Below, one piece after another: positions 26,472 through 34,790 of a stretch of 64,000 bases of DNA. The position numbers and the translations under genes were made by a program. Where the stretch lies: the NCBI GenBank assembly GCA_900129675.1, contig FSRD01000001.1, forward strand, positions 4,515,501-4,579,500, read 5' to 3'. The notes below the pieces were generated by a model that saw only the letters and a program-made list of their open reading frames with translations, was not told where the DNA came from and made no database searches. The DNA is from Bradyrhizobium erythrophlei (lineage in GTDB: Bacteria; Pseudomonadota; Alphaproteobacteria; Rhizobiales; Xanthobacteraceae). Within the stretch, counting starts at the first letter, position 1. Every line of letters begins with the position of its first letter.

Positions 26472-27845
26472 ATGACCTCTGAACTGCCCAGGACGTCCGT
26501 CGCCGAGACGCTTGCTGCGAAGATTGTCGCGTTGCAGCCGCGCGATTTGCCGGCCGCCAGCACGCGCAAATGCGAGGATTTGCTGATCGATGTCGTCGGC
26601 CTCTGCGTCACCGCGCGCAATGAGGACTATATCAGGAGTGCGCTGGCGGGTTGCGACGATGATGGCCCCTGCACGGCGATCGGGCATCAGCGCACGCTGA
26701 ATGCCGCCGGCGCCGCGTTCATCAACGGCACTGCCGCGCATGGCGAGGATTTTGACGATACATTCGAGGGCGGCCCGGTTCATGCCGGAGCGGTGATCGT
26801 GCCGGCGGTTCTGGCCGCCTGCGAACGCCATAACACTGATGGCCGCATGGCGCTGATCGGGATTGCGGTGGGGACCGAAGTGCTCTGCCGCTTAAGTCTC
26901 GTGGTGCCGAAGGCCGTCCATAAGGCGGGCTTCCATCCGACCGCCATATTCGGCGCGATGGGGGCGGCTGCCGGTGTCGGTGCGGCGCTCGGCCTCAACG
27001 CCAGGCAAATCGTCGATGCGCTCGGTATTGCCGGCAGCATGGCGGGCGGCATCATCGAATATCTCGCCGAGGGCGCCTGGACCAAGCGGCTGCATGCCGG
27101 CTGGGCGGCGCAGTCGGGCATTCGTGCGGCGCTGCTGGCGCGAGGAGGATTCGTCGGCCCGCGCACGGTGTTCGAAGGCGTCCATGGCCTCTTCCACGGC
27201 TTTGCCCACGCCGTCAAAGGCGACTACGACGCGCTGACCGGCGATTTCGGCACGCGCTGGGTGACGGACACATTGGCGTTCAAGCCATATCCCTGCGGAA
27301 CGATGGCGCAGCCCTATATCGATTGCGCGCGACGGCTCGCCGCGCGCGGTATCAAGCCCGAGGACGTCACAGGAATCGTCTGCGAGGTCGCAGAGGGGAC
27401 GGTGCACCGGCTGTGGGAGCCGCTGGCTGACAAGCAGCGACCGCGCAACGGCTATGCCGCCAAGTTCGCCACGCCCTATCTGCTGGCGACCGGTTTCGTG
27501 CATGGCGGGGTCGGGTTGGGCGCGTTCACGGAAAGCGCGATCCGCGATGCGCGCGTGCTGGCGCTCGCAGCGAAAGTGAAATTCGTGATCGATCCGGACA
27601 ATCCCTATCCAAACAACTACACCGGCCATATCCGTGCGACGCTCGGCGACGGCAGCGTGATTGAAGAGCGGCAACCGCACATGCGCGGCGGCGCGCAGGA
27701 GCCGCTGACGCGCCAGGATGTGACTGATAAATTCGCGCTCAACGCGCAGCATGGCGGCTGGAGCAAGGCGCAGGGCGATGCGACGTTGAAGCTGCTGGCG
27801 GGGTTGTATCAGGGCAAGATCGATTTATCGTCGTTGCGGAACTGA
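26472..27845 (+). CDS. MmgE/PrpD-family protein
   Basis: This 457-residue protein carries PrpD-fold features: an N-terminal helical domain with LLIDVVGLCVTARNEDY, GTAAHGEDFDDTFEGGPVHAG, GIAGSMAGGIIEYLAEG with WTKRLHAGWAAQSG, and FKPYPCGTMAQPYID. The family contains 2-methylcitrate dehydratase and other non-Fe-S dehydratases or isomerases. It begins six bases after the solute-binding protein gene. No methylcitrate-cycle partner is present, so a dedicated dehydratase in this catabolic cluster is more likely than propionate metabolism. Confidence 0.92.
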   Translation: MTSELPRTSVAETLAAKIVALQPRDLPAASTRKCEDLLIDVVGLCVTARNEDYIRSALAGCDDDGPCTAIGHQRTLNAAGAAFINGTAAHGEDFDDTFEGGPVHAGAVIVPAVLAACERHNTDGRMALIGIAVGTEVLCRLSLVVPKAVHKAGFHPTAIFGAMGAAAGVGAALGLNARQIVDALGIAGSMAGGIIEYLAEGAWTKRLHAGWAAQSGIRAALLARGGFVGPRTVFEGVHGLFHGFAHAVKGDYDALTGDFGTRWVTDTLAFKPYPCGTMAQPYIDCARRLAARGIKPEDVTGIVCEVAEGTVHRLWEPLADKQRPRNGYAAKFATPYLLATGFVHGGVGLGAFTESAIRDARVLALAAKVKFVIDPDNPYPNNYTGHIRATLGDGSVIEERQPHMRGGAQEPLTRQDVTDKFALNAQHGGWSKAQGDATLKLLAGLYQGKIDLSSLRN

Positions 27846-27849
27846 ATGT

Positions 27850-27940
27850 CGTCATGGCCGGACTTGTCCCGGCCATCCACGTCTTATGGTGTCAGACTAG
27901 GAAAGACGTGGATGCCCGGGACAAGCCCCGGGGCATGACG
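27850..27940. repeat. Large palindromic intergenic repeat
   Basis: The left arm (CGTCATGGCCGGACTTGTCC, continuing to 27885) and right arm (AAGACGTGGATGCCCGGGAC, continuing to 27940) pair over about 35 bp around a short loop. This is the familiar Bradyrhizobium-type intergenic palindrome. It lies between two codirectional genes and may stabilise or terminate transcripts. Confidence 0.9.
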
Positions 27941-27954
27941 AGGAGAGAGCGTGC

Positions 27955-28710
27955 ATGACAGCCAAAGAACTCACCGGCAAGGTCGCCATCGTCACCGGCG
28001 CAGGCCGCAATATCGGCCGCGCGATCGCGCTGGCGCTGGCAGGCGACGGTGCGTCCATCGTGGTGAATGCGCGCAGCAACCGCGCCGAGGCGGAAGGCGT
28101 TGCGCGCGAGATCGAATCCCTGGGCGCCGGGGCGCTGGTCCATATCGGCGACGTTGCCGACGCCAAGGCGGTGCAGGCGATGGCGGATGCGGCCGTAAAA
28201 CAGTTCGGCCGGATCGACATCCTCGTCAATAACGCTGCGTTGCGCCGGGAAAAGTCGTTTGCGGAGATGGATTATGCCGCGTGGCGTGAAATCCTGGACG
28301 TCACCCTCGATGGCACCTTCCATTGTGTGAAGGCCTGCCTGCCGACGCTGCGCCAATCCGGCGCGGGGACCATCGTCAATATCGGTGGCCTGAGCGCGCA
28401 TACGGGCGCGAAAAATCGGGCGCATGTAGTGACCGCGAAAGCCGGGATCGTCGGCCTCACCCGCGCGCTCGCCCACGACCTCGCCGATGACGGCATCATC
28501 GTGAACTGCGTGGTGCCCGGGCTGATCGGCACGCCGCGGCCCAAAGACAAGCCGGAACCTGCGCATCACCTGACCCACCAGACCATCACCGGCGAGCGCG
28601 GGCGGCCGGAAGACGTGGCGGCCGCCGTGCGATTCCTGTGCGGACCGGGCGCGCGCTACATCAACGGACAGGCGATCCATGCCAATGGCGGGGCTTATCT
28701 GGGCGTTTGA
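27955..28710 (+). CDS. SDR-fold protein lacking catalytic Ser and Tyr
   Basis: This 251-residue protein has an intact dinucleotide site (AIVTGAGRNIGRAIALALAG) and the NNAA motif (ILVNNAALR), and ends GQAIHANGGAYLGV. In the active-site region the expected Ser-x12-Tyr-x3-Lys reads GGLSAHTGAKNRAHVVTAK. The Lys is kept, the Tyr position is Val and the Ser position is Gly, although a Ser stands two residues later. It is therefore probably not a standard oxidoreductase, or uses substitute residues. It lies between MmgE/PrpD and the molybdoenzyme. Confidence 0.85.
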   Translation: MTAKELTGKVAIVTGAGRNIGRAIALALAGDGASIVVNARSNRAEAEGVAREIESLGAGALVHIGDVADAKAVQAMADAAVKQFGRIDILVNNAALRREKSFAEMDYAAWREILDVTLDGTFHCVKACLPTLRQSGAGTIVNIGGLSAHTGAKNRAHVVTAKAGIVGLTRALAHDLADDGIIVNCVVPGLIGTPRPKDKPEPAHHLTHQTITGERGRPEDVAAAVRFLCGPGARYINGQAIHANGGAYLGV

Positions 28711-28795
28711 TGCATGGCTTTGCTGCCGTTTTCGCCGGGGTATTCCCGGATAAATGCACTCGGCGACGCGGTCATTTAATGTTACCTAGGGACGC

Positions 28796-30892
28796 ATGAA
28801 CCAGCACGCCAAGGTTGACATCCGCCATTCCACCTGTCCGCATGATTGTCCGTCGGCCTGCGCGCTCGACATCGAGGTGATCGAAGGCAAGAGCATCGGC
28901 CGGGTCCGCGGCTCCAAGCTGCAGACCTATACGGCCGGTGTTGTCTGCGCCAAGGTCGCGCGCTACGCTGAACGTATCCATCATCCCGACCGGCTGCTCT
29001 ATCCGATGCGTCGCACCGGGCCGAAAGGTTCCGGCCAGTTCGCGCGGATCTCCTGGGACGAGGCGCTGGACGAGATCGCCGCGCGGTTCGATCAGGCCGA
29101 ACGCGAATTCGGCGCCCAATCGGTCTGGCCGTACTATTACGCCGGCACCATGGGGCTGGTGATGCGTGACGGCATCAACCGCCTGTCCCATGTCAAGAAA
29201 TATTCCCGCTTCTACTCCACCATCTGCGCCAACATCGCCCGTGTCGGATTTTCCATCGGTACCGGCAAGATCGCCGGCGTCGATCCGCGCGAGATGGGCG
29301 TCTCCGACCTGATCGTGATCTGGGGCACCAATCCCGTGAATACCCAGGTCAACGTGATGACACATGCGATGCGCGCCCGGAAGGAGCGCGGCGCCACGAT
29401 CGCGGCGGTCGACATCTATAATAACGACACCATGAAGCAGGCCGATATCAAGATCATCCTGCGGCCCGGTACCGACGGCGCCTTCGCCTGCGGTGTGATG
29501 CATGTGTTGTTCCGCGAAGGCTATGCGGACCGCGCTTATATGGATCGCTATACCGATTGCCCGGATGAGCTGGAAGCGCATCTGGCGACACGCACACCGG
29601 AATGGGCCTCGTCGATATCGGGTGTGCCGGTGGAGGAAATCGAGGCTTTCGCCGGTCTGGTCGGCCAGACCAAGCGTTCGTTCTTCCGGCTCGGCTACGG
29701 TTTTACCCGCAGCCGCAACGGGGCGGCGCAGATGCACGCGGCGCTGTGCATTCCGGCGGTGACCGGCGCCTGGCAATATGAAGGCGGCGGCGCGTTTTTC
29801 AACAATGCCGCGATCTGGAAGTTCAATGAGTCGGTCATCGAAGGCCATGACGCGATCGACCGCACCACGCGCTGGCTCGACCAGTCGCAGATCGGGCGGA
29901 TCCTGACCGGCGACACGGAGGCCTTGAAAGGCGGGCCACCGGTCAAGGCGATGCTGATCCAGAACACCAACCCGATGACGGTGGCGCCGGAGCAGACCCT
30001 GGTGCATGAGGGCTTTGCCCGCGAAGACCTGTTCATGGCGGTGCACGAGCAGTTCATGACCGAGACCGCCGCCATGGCCGATATCGTGCTGCCCGCGACC
30101 ATGTTCATGGAGCACGACGATCTCTATTACGGCGGCGGCCACCAGCATATTTCGGTCGGCGCCAAGCTGATCGACCCGCCCGGGGAATGCCGCTCGAACC
30201 ATGAAGTGCTGCAGGCCCTCGGCCGGCGGCTCAAGGCCGTCCATCCGGGTTTCGAGATGTCGCCGCGGCAACTGATCGACGTGACGCTGCAGAAGAGCGG
30301 CCATGGCGGTATCGAAGCCCTGGAGGCGGATCTGTGGCGCGACATCCAGCCGGATTTTCGTACCTCGCATTACCTCGACGGTTTTGCGCACGCGGACAAG
30401 AAGTTCCACTTCAAGGCCGACTGGGCGCATCCTCCCTTCGGCAACCCTGGTCTGGGGCCATGGCAGCAGATGCCGTCGCTGCCGGATCATTGGACCATTA
30501 TCGAGGAGGCGGACGAGGCGCATCCGTTCCGGCTCGCGACCAGTCCATCGCGCAGCTTTCTCAATACCAGCTTCAACGAAACGCCATCGTCGATCGCGCG
30601 CGAGGGAAAACCCTCGGTGATGATGCATCCCGAGGATGCCGCCGCGCTTGGTGTCGTCGACGGCGAGATTGTCACGCTCGGCAACGTCAGGGGCGAGACT
30701 AATCTGACCGTCAAGGTGTTCGACGGCCTTCGCCGCGGCGTGCTGGTTGCGGAATCGATCCAGCCGAACAAGGCCCATATCGGCGGTCGCGGCATCAACA
30801 CGCTGACCGGCGCCGCGGCGGTCGCACCCGTCGGTGGTGCCGCCTTCCATGACAATAAGGTCTGGGTGAAGAAGGTCGCGTCCGCGGGCTAA
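28796..30892 (+). CDS. Molybdopterin (bis-MGD) oxidoreductase
   Basis: This 698-residue member of the DMSO-reductase superfamily opens with the Fe-S motif CPHDCPSAC, with a fourth Cys in VVCAK. Later motifs are WGTNPVNTQVNVMTH (molybdopterin binding), FYSTICANIARVGF (possible Mo-ligand Cys), TNPMTVAPEQ and the C-terminal MGD domain with VMMHPEDAAALGVVDGEIV and ESIQPNKAHIGGRGINTLTG. No Tat signal is present, so it is cytosolic. There is no adjacent electron-transfer subunit. It resembles single-subunit formate-dehydrogenase or thiosulfate-reductase-like enzymes; the substrate is unknown. Confidence 0.9.
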   Translation: MNQHAKVDIRHSTCPHDCPSACALDIEVIEGKSIGRVRGSKLQTYTAGVVCAKVARYAERIHHPDRLLYPMRRTGPKGSGQFARISWDEALDEIAARFDQAEREFGAQSVWPYYYAGTMGLVMRDGINRLSHVKKYSRFYSTICANIARVGFSIGTGKIAGVDPREMGVSDLIVIWGTNPVNTQVNVMTHAMRARKERGATIAAVDIYNNDTMKQADIKIILRPGTDGAFACGVMHVLFREGYADRAYMDRYTDCPDELEAHLATRTPEWASSISGVPVEEIEAFAGLVGQTKRSFFRLGYGFTRSRNGAAQMHAALCIPAVTGAWQYEGGGAFFNNAAIWKFNESVIEGHDAIDRTTRWLDQSQIGRILTGDTEALKGGPPVKAMLIQNTNPMTVAPEQTLVHEGFAREDLFMAVHEQFMTETAAMADIVLPATMFMEHDDLYYGGGHQHISVGAKLIDPPGECRSNHEVLQALGRRLKAVHPGFEMSPRQLIDVTLQKSGHGGIEALEADLWRDIQPDFRTSHYLDGFAHADKKFHFKADWAHPPFGNPGLGPWQQMPSLPDHWTIIEEADEAHPFRLATSPSRSFLNTSFNETPSSIAREGKPSVMMHPEDAAALGVVDGEIVTLGNVRGETNLTVKVFDGLRRGVLVAESIQPNKAHIGGRGINTLTGAAAVAPVGGAAFHDNKVWVKKVASAG

Positions 30893-30963
30893 ATCTCTCT
30901 TGCGGTCCGCCGCCATCCTGCCGCAAATGTTCGCCGACATATGGCAAACAGGCGAGCGGGACA

Positions 30964-31746
30964 ATGACCGACCATCACAGCGTGATACGCGAAAAGCGCG
31001 GGCAGGCCCTCTGGATCACCATCAACCGGCCGGACAAGCGCAACGCCATCAATGCCGACGTGGTGGCCGGCATCGCCAAGGGCTATCGCGACGCGCATGA
31101 TGACAAGGAAGTCCGCGTCATCGTGCTGACCGGCGCGGGCGACAAGGCGTTTTGCGCCGGTGCCGATCTGCAAAACAGCGGTGCTGCGTTTGCGATGGAC
31201 TTTTCCAGGCCGAACGTCGACTACGCCGATCTGTTGCGACTGTCGCAAAATGCTACCAAGCCCGCGATTGCGCGGGTGGGCGGCGTTTGCATGGCCGGCG
31301 GCATGGGTCTGCTGTGCATGACCGATATGGCGGTCGCCGCCGATCACGTCATCTTCGGGCTGCCCGAGGTCAAGGTCGGCGTGTTCCCGATGCAGGTGAT
31401 GAGCCTGCTGCAATCGATGGCGCCGCCGCGCCTCGTCAATGAATGGGCGCTGACCGGGGAACCCTTCGACGCCAGAAGCGCGCAGGCCGCCGGGCTTCTC
31501 AACTACGTGGTGCCCTCAGCCGAACTCGACGCCAAGGTCGAATGGCTGATCGGCCGCATCGTCGACAAATCGCCGACTGCGATCCGGCGCGGCAAATATG
31601 CCATGCGCGCGATCGCCTCGATGTCGTTCGACGAAAGCATCGCCTATACCGAAAGCCAGATCGCGCTATTGGCGATGACCGAGGATGCCAAGGAAGGCCT
31701 GAAAGCGTTCAGCGAAAAGCGCAAGCCTTCGTGGCCGGGCAAATAG
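30964..31746 (+). CDS. Enoyl-CoA hydratase/isomerase-family protein
   Basis: This 260-residue crotonase-fold protein has ITINRPDKRNAINADV, the oxyanion-hole segment GAGDKAFCAGADL and GGVCMAGGMGLLCMTDMAVAA, then GLPEVKVGVFPMQ. The second catalytic glutamate position (PEVKVG) is kept. The first, normally in a GGGCEL-type motif, reads GGMGLL, so simple hydratase activity is doubtful and another crotonase-family reaction is more likely. Its stop codon lies five bases before a Fic fragment that begins the accessory island. Confidence 0.9.
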   Translation: MTDHHSVIREKRGQALWITINRPDKRNAINADVVAGIAKGYRDAHDDKEVRVIVLTGAGDKAFCAGADLQNSGAAFAMDFSRPNVDYADLLRLSQNATKPAIARVGGVCMAGGMGLLCMTDMAVAADHVIFGLPEVKVGVFPMQVMSLLQSMAPPRLVNEWALTGEPFDARSAQAAGLLNYVVPSAELDAKVEWLIGRIVDKSPTAIRRGKYAMRAIASMSFDESIAYTESQIALLAMTEDAKEGLKAFSEKRKPSWPGK

Positions 31747-31751
31747 ATCGG

Positions 31752-31907
31752 CTACCCTTCGGGTGTCGGATATTTCCCGAAGTAAGCGCTTGGCGCCGTC
31801 CACATCGCCGTCGAGCCCCGCGACGCTAATGGCGATCATCCGCTCTCTCGTGACGACGTCGAAAGCAAGTTCGTGGCCAGCGTTCCTCGCCAATTCTTTC
31901 AGGAAAA
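31752..31907 (-). pseudogene. Fic gene fragment (inverted copy of 34361-34516)
   Basis: Translating the minus strand gives FLKELARNAGHELAFDVV, RERMIAISVAGLDGDVD and AKRLLREISDTRRV, the segment that follows the Fic active-site motif in Fic/DOC proteins. Both ends are missing. The 156 bp match 34361-34516 in inverted orientation with two mismatches. It starts five bases after the enoyl-CoA hydratase stop codon and marks the left edge of the island. Confidence 0.85.
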
Positions 31908-32245
31908 CTTGCGCTATTGAGCACGGGAAGGGCTGATCGCTGACACTAACGGTGGATCTGTCAACGCGGAGCGCAGGAGCGCGCATCGGCCACATGACGC
32001 CGACGGCAGCGGCGGCGGCGCAGAGAATGGGTGCTTGAGGCAAGTCGAGACCGCCTTGCCGGAAACGCCCGCTTCAGCGCCAGCGACTGCAGCGCCGCTC
32101 TGGACGGCAGCAGATCGGAATGATAATTCTAACTATTCGCGATGCCAGAGCGCAGTTCGACGTTCGGCGCTCCCCGCACCGTCGCGTCACCAATGCGGAA
32201 GCGATAGAGCCAGTCTGCGCGACGCGCGGCGCCAGCTTCGAGTTT
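31908..32245. other. Gap with no recognised gene
   Basis: No credible start or domain was found. It lies between the Fic fragment and the left repeat of the DUF29-XRE cassette. Confidence 0.4.
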
Positions 32246-32272
32246 TCGGCTATCCGGAATATCGTGTTGAAA
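32246..32272 (+). repeat. Left inverted repeat of the DUF29-XRE cassette
   Basis: This 27-bp element begins TCGGCTATCCGGAATATCG and ends GTGTTGAAA. It matches the reverse complement of 33320-33346 at 26 of 27 positions. Related copies occur at 19922, 19967, 35728, 51020 and 51070. Confidence 0.85.
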
Positions 32273-32409
32273 TACCGCTGCCGTTGAACTCTCCGGCCGT
32301 GTAGATTCTCTGGTGCTCGAAGCAGGCTTGGGTCCCTCGAGGACACTCGTTGAACGCTTTGACCAATCTGCATGCAGTTCCTAGGCGCCCGATTTGGGAG
32401 CGTTGACAT

Positions 32410-32438
32410 TTGTACCACTTACTGGTGCACAATATACT
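32410..32438 (+). promoter_or_regulatory. Promoter and operator of the DUF29-XRE operon
   Basis: TTGTAC and TATACT are separated by 17 bp. The spacer contains an inverted repeat (TGTACCA and TGGTGCA, one mismatch), a plausible site for the downstream XRE protein. The ribosome-binding region AAGAGGTCTGCC is present twice in tandem just before ATG 32466. Confidence 0.6.
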
Positions 32439-32465
32439 GCCAAGAGGTCTGCCAAGAGGTCTGCC

Positions 32466-32966
32466 ATGATGGATGCGCCAAATCACGATTTGGATTTTTT
32501 CGAATGGACGCAGCAGCAATCTGCCGCTCTCCGGTCTCGCCCCCTCGATTGCAGCGAACTCGACACTGACAAACTGGCGGAAGAGATCGAAGACATGGGA
32601 TTGGAGCAGATACGTAAGACCTCGAGCTTTCTGGTCCAAATGCTGGTGCACCTGCTCAAGTTGCACCTTGATCCGAAAGCTCCTTCCGCCCAACATTGGT
32701 TTGAACAGGTGCTTCGATTCCAAGCCGAAGCTGTGCTCGCCTTCTCGCCTGGCATCAAACAGCGCCTCGATCTCATAAAGATCTGGAAGCTCGCGAAGAA
32801 GGGCGCCACTTCAAAATTGGCTCAGCACGACGTCGTAGCTCCGGATTTGCCGCCGGAGTGTCCGCTTTCACTGGACGAGATGCTCGACATCGACTTCGAT
32901 CCGAATATGGCTCTCCAGACGATCGCGGCGGCCGTCAACGCGTCCACGGCCAAGCACGGCCGGTGA
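32466..32966 (+). CDS. DUF29-family protein
   Basis: This 166-residue helical protein begins at ATG 32466 behind AAGAGG, with ATG 32469 as an alternative. It has the DUF29 signature: DFFEWTQQQSAALRSR near the N-terminus, LDTDKLAEEIEDMG, then QMLVHLLKLHLDP and RFQAEAVLAFSPGIKQRL. The biochemical role of DUF29 is unknown. Its last four bases overlap the start of an XRE-type repressor and the pair has its own promoter-operator and flanking inverted repeats, so it looks like the effector half of a two-gene module. The toxin role is inference. Confidence 0.85.
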   Translation: MMDAPNHDLDFFEWTQQQSAALRSRPLDCSELDTDKLAEEIEDMGLEQIRKTSSFLVQMLVHLLKLHLDPKAPSAQHWFEQVLRFQAEAVLAFSPGIKQRLDLIKIWKLAKKGATSKLAQHDVVAPDLPPECPLSLDEMLDIDFDPNMALQTIAAAVNASTAKHGR

Positions 32967-33253
32967 AAGCTTTCGATTCGGCAGATTTGGAGGCTGCTAA
33001 GGCGGCGGCCATATCGTTTCTAAGACAAAGAGTGTCAGAGTCGGGAATGTCCCATACCCAGTTGGCCAAGAAGGCCGACTGCGAACGCTCTCACATATCC
33101 GAGATGCTTTCGGGACGGGTCGAAAGGTTCAGCCTTGCTCGCATCAATCGCGTCCTCGCCGTGTTCGGGGCAAGCATTCAAGTGAGCTATCGGCTCGTGT
33201 CCGACGACCGACGGAGCCCCACACTCCCTGGATCCACCCGAAGTCAGGGTTGA
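32963..33253 (+). CDS. XRE-family helix-turn-helix regulator coupled to DUF29
   Basis: GTG 32963 overlaps the DUF29 stop (GTGA), giving 96 residues. The helix-turn-helix is GMSHTQLAKKADCERSHISE, followed by MLSGRVERFSLARINRVLAV, close to antitoxins that replace HigA or MqsA. A longer in-frame start upstream would lie entirely within the DUF29 gene and is not used. The arrangement suggests an antitoxin and autorepressor acting on the palindrome in the promoter spacer. Confidence 0.85.
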   Translation: MKAFDSADLEAAKAAAISFLRQRVSESGMSHTQLAKKADCERSHISEMLSGRVERFSLARINRVLAVFGASIQVSYRLVSDDRRSPTLPGSTRSQG

Positions 33254-33319
33254 CAGGCCGGTCGGGCAGCGACCGCGCCCACACGTTATTCCGAGATTTG
33301 TGTTGGATGGATATTGACG

Positions 33320-33346
33320 TTTCAACACGATTTTCCGGATAGCCGA
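33320..33346 (-). repeat. Right inverted repeat of the DUF29-XRE cassette
   Basis: Begins TTTCAACACGATTTTCC and ends GGATAGCCGA. It is the inverted partner of 32246-32272. The enclosed cassette is 1101 bp. No target-site duplication is evident outside the two repeats. Confidence 0.85.
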
Positions 33347-33566
33347 GTTTTCGACGCTCGCCCCGATCTCGTCCTCCGTCGCAGCCGCTTGGACGTGACC
33401 GTCCGTTCCCGAAAATGCGCTTGGCCCCCGGCACGAGCCGGAATCTCGGGGTGAGATTACCCACCTCCAGCAATTGTCTGCATCGTGGTTAAGGGCCTAA
33501 TCGGGCATCTGGACGACGAAGAAAGCCGAAAGACGGGGCGGTAGCGGCCCCCGCGCGCCGCGAGCG

Positions 33567-33609
33567 GCCTTTTTTATTGCCGCTCGATCGCTTGTATTTC
33601 TAAGCGGCG
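33567..33609 (+). promoter_or_regulatory. MNT-upstream element, copy a
   Basis: After a GC-rich stretch and TTTTTT (a possible terminator end, the same GGCCTTTTTTATTGCCG as at 38606), the sequence CTTGTATTTCTAAGCGGCG resembles elements at 37260, 40769 and 41116 upstream of other MNT genes. It lies 38 bp before ATG 33648. Confidence 0.5.
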
Positions 33610-33647
33610 TTGGCCTCTTGCCGCAGCGCCCCGGGGATTATCGTGAC

Positions 33648-34070
33648 ATGATCGCAGAAGCATCAGTGCAGTTGCCACGGACCGAGGGTTTGACGCCCGC
33701 GGCGGCGACGGCGCTTGAGCTTTTCGAACGGGACGCCCGCCGGTCCTACGGCGACGACTTTCTGAAGATTGTTCTGTTCGGCAGCCGCGCCCGCGGCGAT
33801 GCCGGCCCGGACAGCGACGTCGACGTCGCGGTCGTCCTGAAGGACATCCGCGATCGCGCCGCCGAGCGTGATCGGCTGGCGGACATCGCCTACGACGCGA
33901 TCACGGAGACCTACGTGGAGGTCCAGGCGGTGCCGATCTCCGGAGACGAATGGGAGCATCCGGATACTCATCGCAATCCTGCGCTGATACGCGCGATCAA
34001 GCGTGACGGCATGATCCTCGAAGGTCGGAATGATCAGCAAAATTCTCAGCAAAGCTGCCCGGTCCGCTAA
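33648..34070 (+). CDS. Minimal nucleotidyltransferase (MNT), antitoxin-like
   Basis: ATG 33648 gives 140 residues; an in-frame TTG at 33618 would add ten. The nucleotidyltransferase signature is complete: FLKIVLFGSRARGDAGPDSDVDVAVVL (GS-x-x-RG and D-x-D). The third Asp region is in the VEVQAVPIS strand. MNT proteins of HEPN/MNT modules neutralise HEPN RNases by AMP or oligo-AMP transfer. A HEPN start codon overlaps its 3' end but that gene is cut short, so this MNT is left without its partner. Confidence 0.88.
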   Translation: MIAEASVQLPRTEGLTPAAATALELFERDARRSYGDDFLKIVLFGSRARGDAGPDSDVDVAVVLKDIRDRAAERDRLADIAYDAITETYVEVQAVPISGDEWEHPDTHRNPALIRAIKRDGMILEGRNDQQNSQQSCPVR

Positions 34071-34191
34071 GGTCGCCCGAGCTCTGATGGAGAGCGGGGA
34101 CTGCGCCTGTTTCACCTTCCGGAAATGCCGTCGGCGCTGCAGCGGTGTCGACTGCCGATTGTGCAAGCGCAGGGCAAAGCATGTCCCCTAG
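34030..34191 (+). pseudogene. Truncated HEPN gene ending in a junction repeat
   Basis: ATG 34030, overlapping the MNT gene, starts MISKILSKAARSAKVARALMES, which resembles the first helix of HEPN proteins. After about 25 residues the match disappears and the frame ends inside the junction repeat (AKHVP then TAG). The remaining HEPN helices and the RNase motif are missing. Confidence 0.6.
34171..34191 (+). repeat. Junction repeat (single copy)
   Basis: CAGGGCAAAGCATGTCCCCTAG matches the repeat core with two changes. It supplies the stop codon of the truncated HEPN frame. Confidence 0.75.
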
Positions 34192-34305
34192 CTCGTCCGA
34201 CATCCCCTTGGCATTCCGTGTGGGCGACCCTCGCAAGAGAGCGGTTGGCATTGGCGAATTGCTGGACCTGAGCGCCCCGTCGCTAGTACGGCGGCGGAAT
34301 TGTTC

Positions 34306-34790
34306 GTCGAGATAAACAATCTCCACGCCTTCAGGGAAGGAAACGGGCGAGTTCAACGCTTTTTCCTGAAAGAATTGGCGAGGAACGCTGGCCACGAACT
34401 TGCTTTCGACGTCGTCACGAGAGAGCGGATGATCGCTATTAGCGTCGCGGGGCTCGACGGCGATGTGGACGGCGCCAAGCGCTTGCTTCGGGAAATATCC
34501 GACACCCGAAGGGTAGGCGCGCTAAGAAAGGCTTTGAAGTTTCTGAAGGAGTCGAACTCCTTCCCTTGGAACGATCTGTATATCGCGACGACGACTGCCG
34601 GGCAGCGTTACGCCGGTGTTCTCGTCGGAACGGCCGGTGACGACTACATGATGCGGGTCTCGGAGTACCCCAGGAGTGGATTGCCATCGGAGATGTGGAC
34701 GATCTCCCGGAAGATCTACACAAAGAGGCGGTTTACCTATCCCAAGCAGGCCTTCATCATGGAGCGCAAGACGACCCCGAAGGCTCCTCA
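34306..34790 (+). pseudogene. Fic-family protein remnant
   Basis: The frame reads VEINNLHAFREGNGRVQRFF, the Fic active-site loop HxFxxGNGR with the catalytic His. It continues LKELARNAGHELAFDVV, REISDTRRVGALRKALKF and YIATTTAGQRYAGVLVGTAG. The N-terminal half of the Fic fold is absent. Near 34665 the likely coding sense moves to another frame (DDLPEDLHKEAVYLS from 34698). Bases 34361-34516 are the inverted copy of 31752-31907. The remnant is therefore 5'-truncated and frameshifted. Confidence 0.75.

Noticed and set aside
28772..30964. 730-codon open frame on the minus strand opposite the molybdoenzyme
   Set aside because: It is the antisense shadow of a high-GC gene whose plus-strand product has clear Mo-enzyme motifs.
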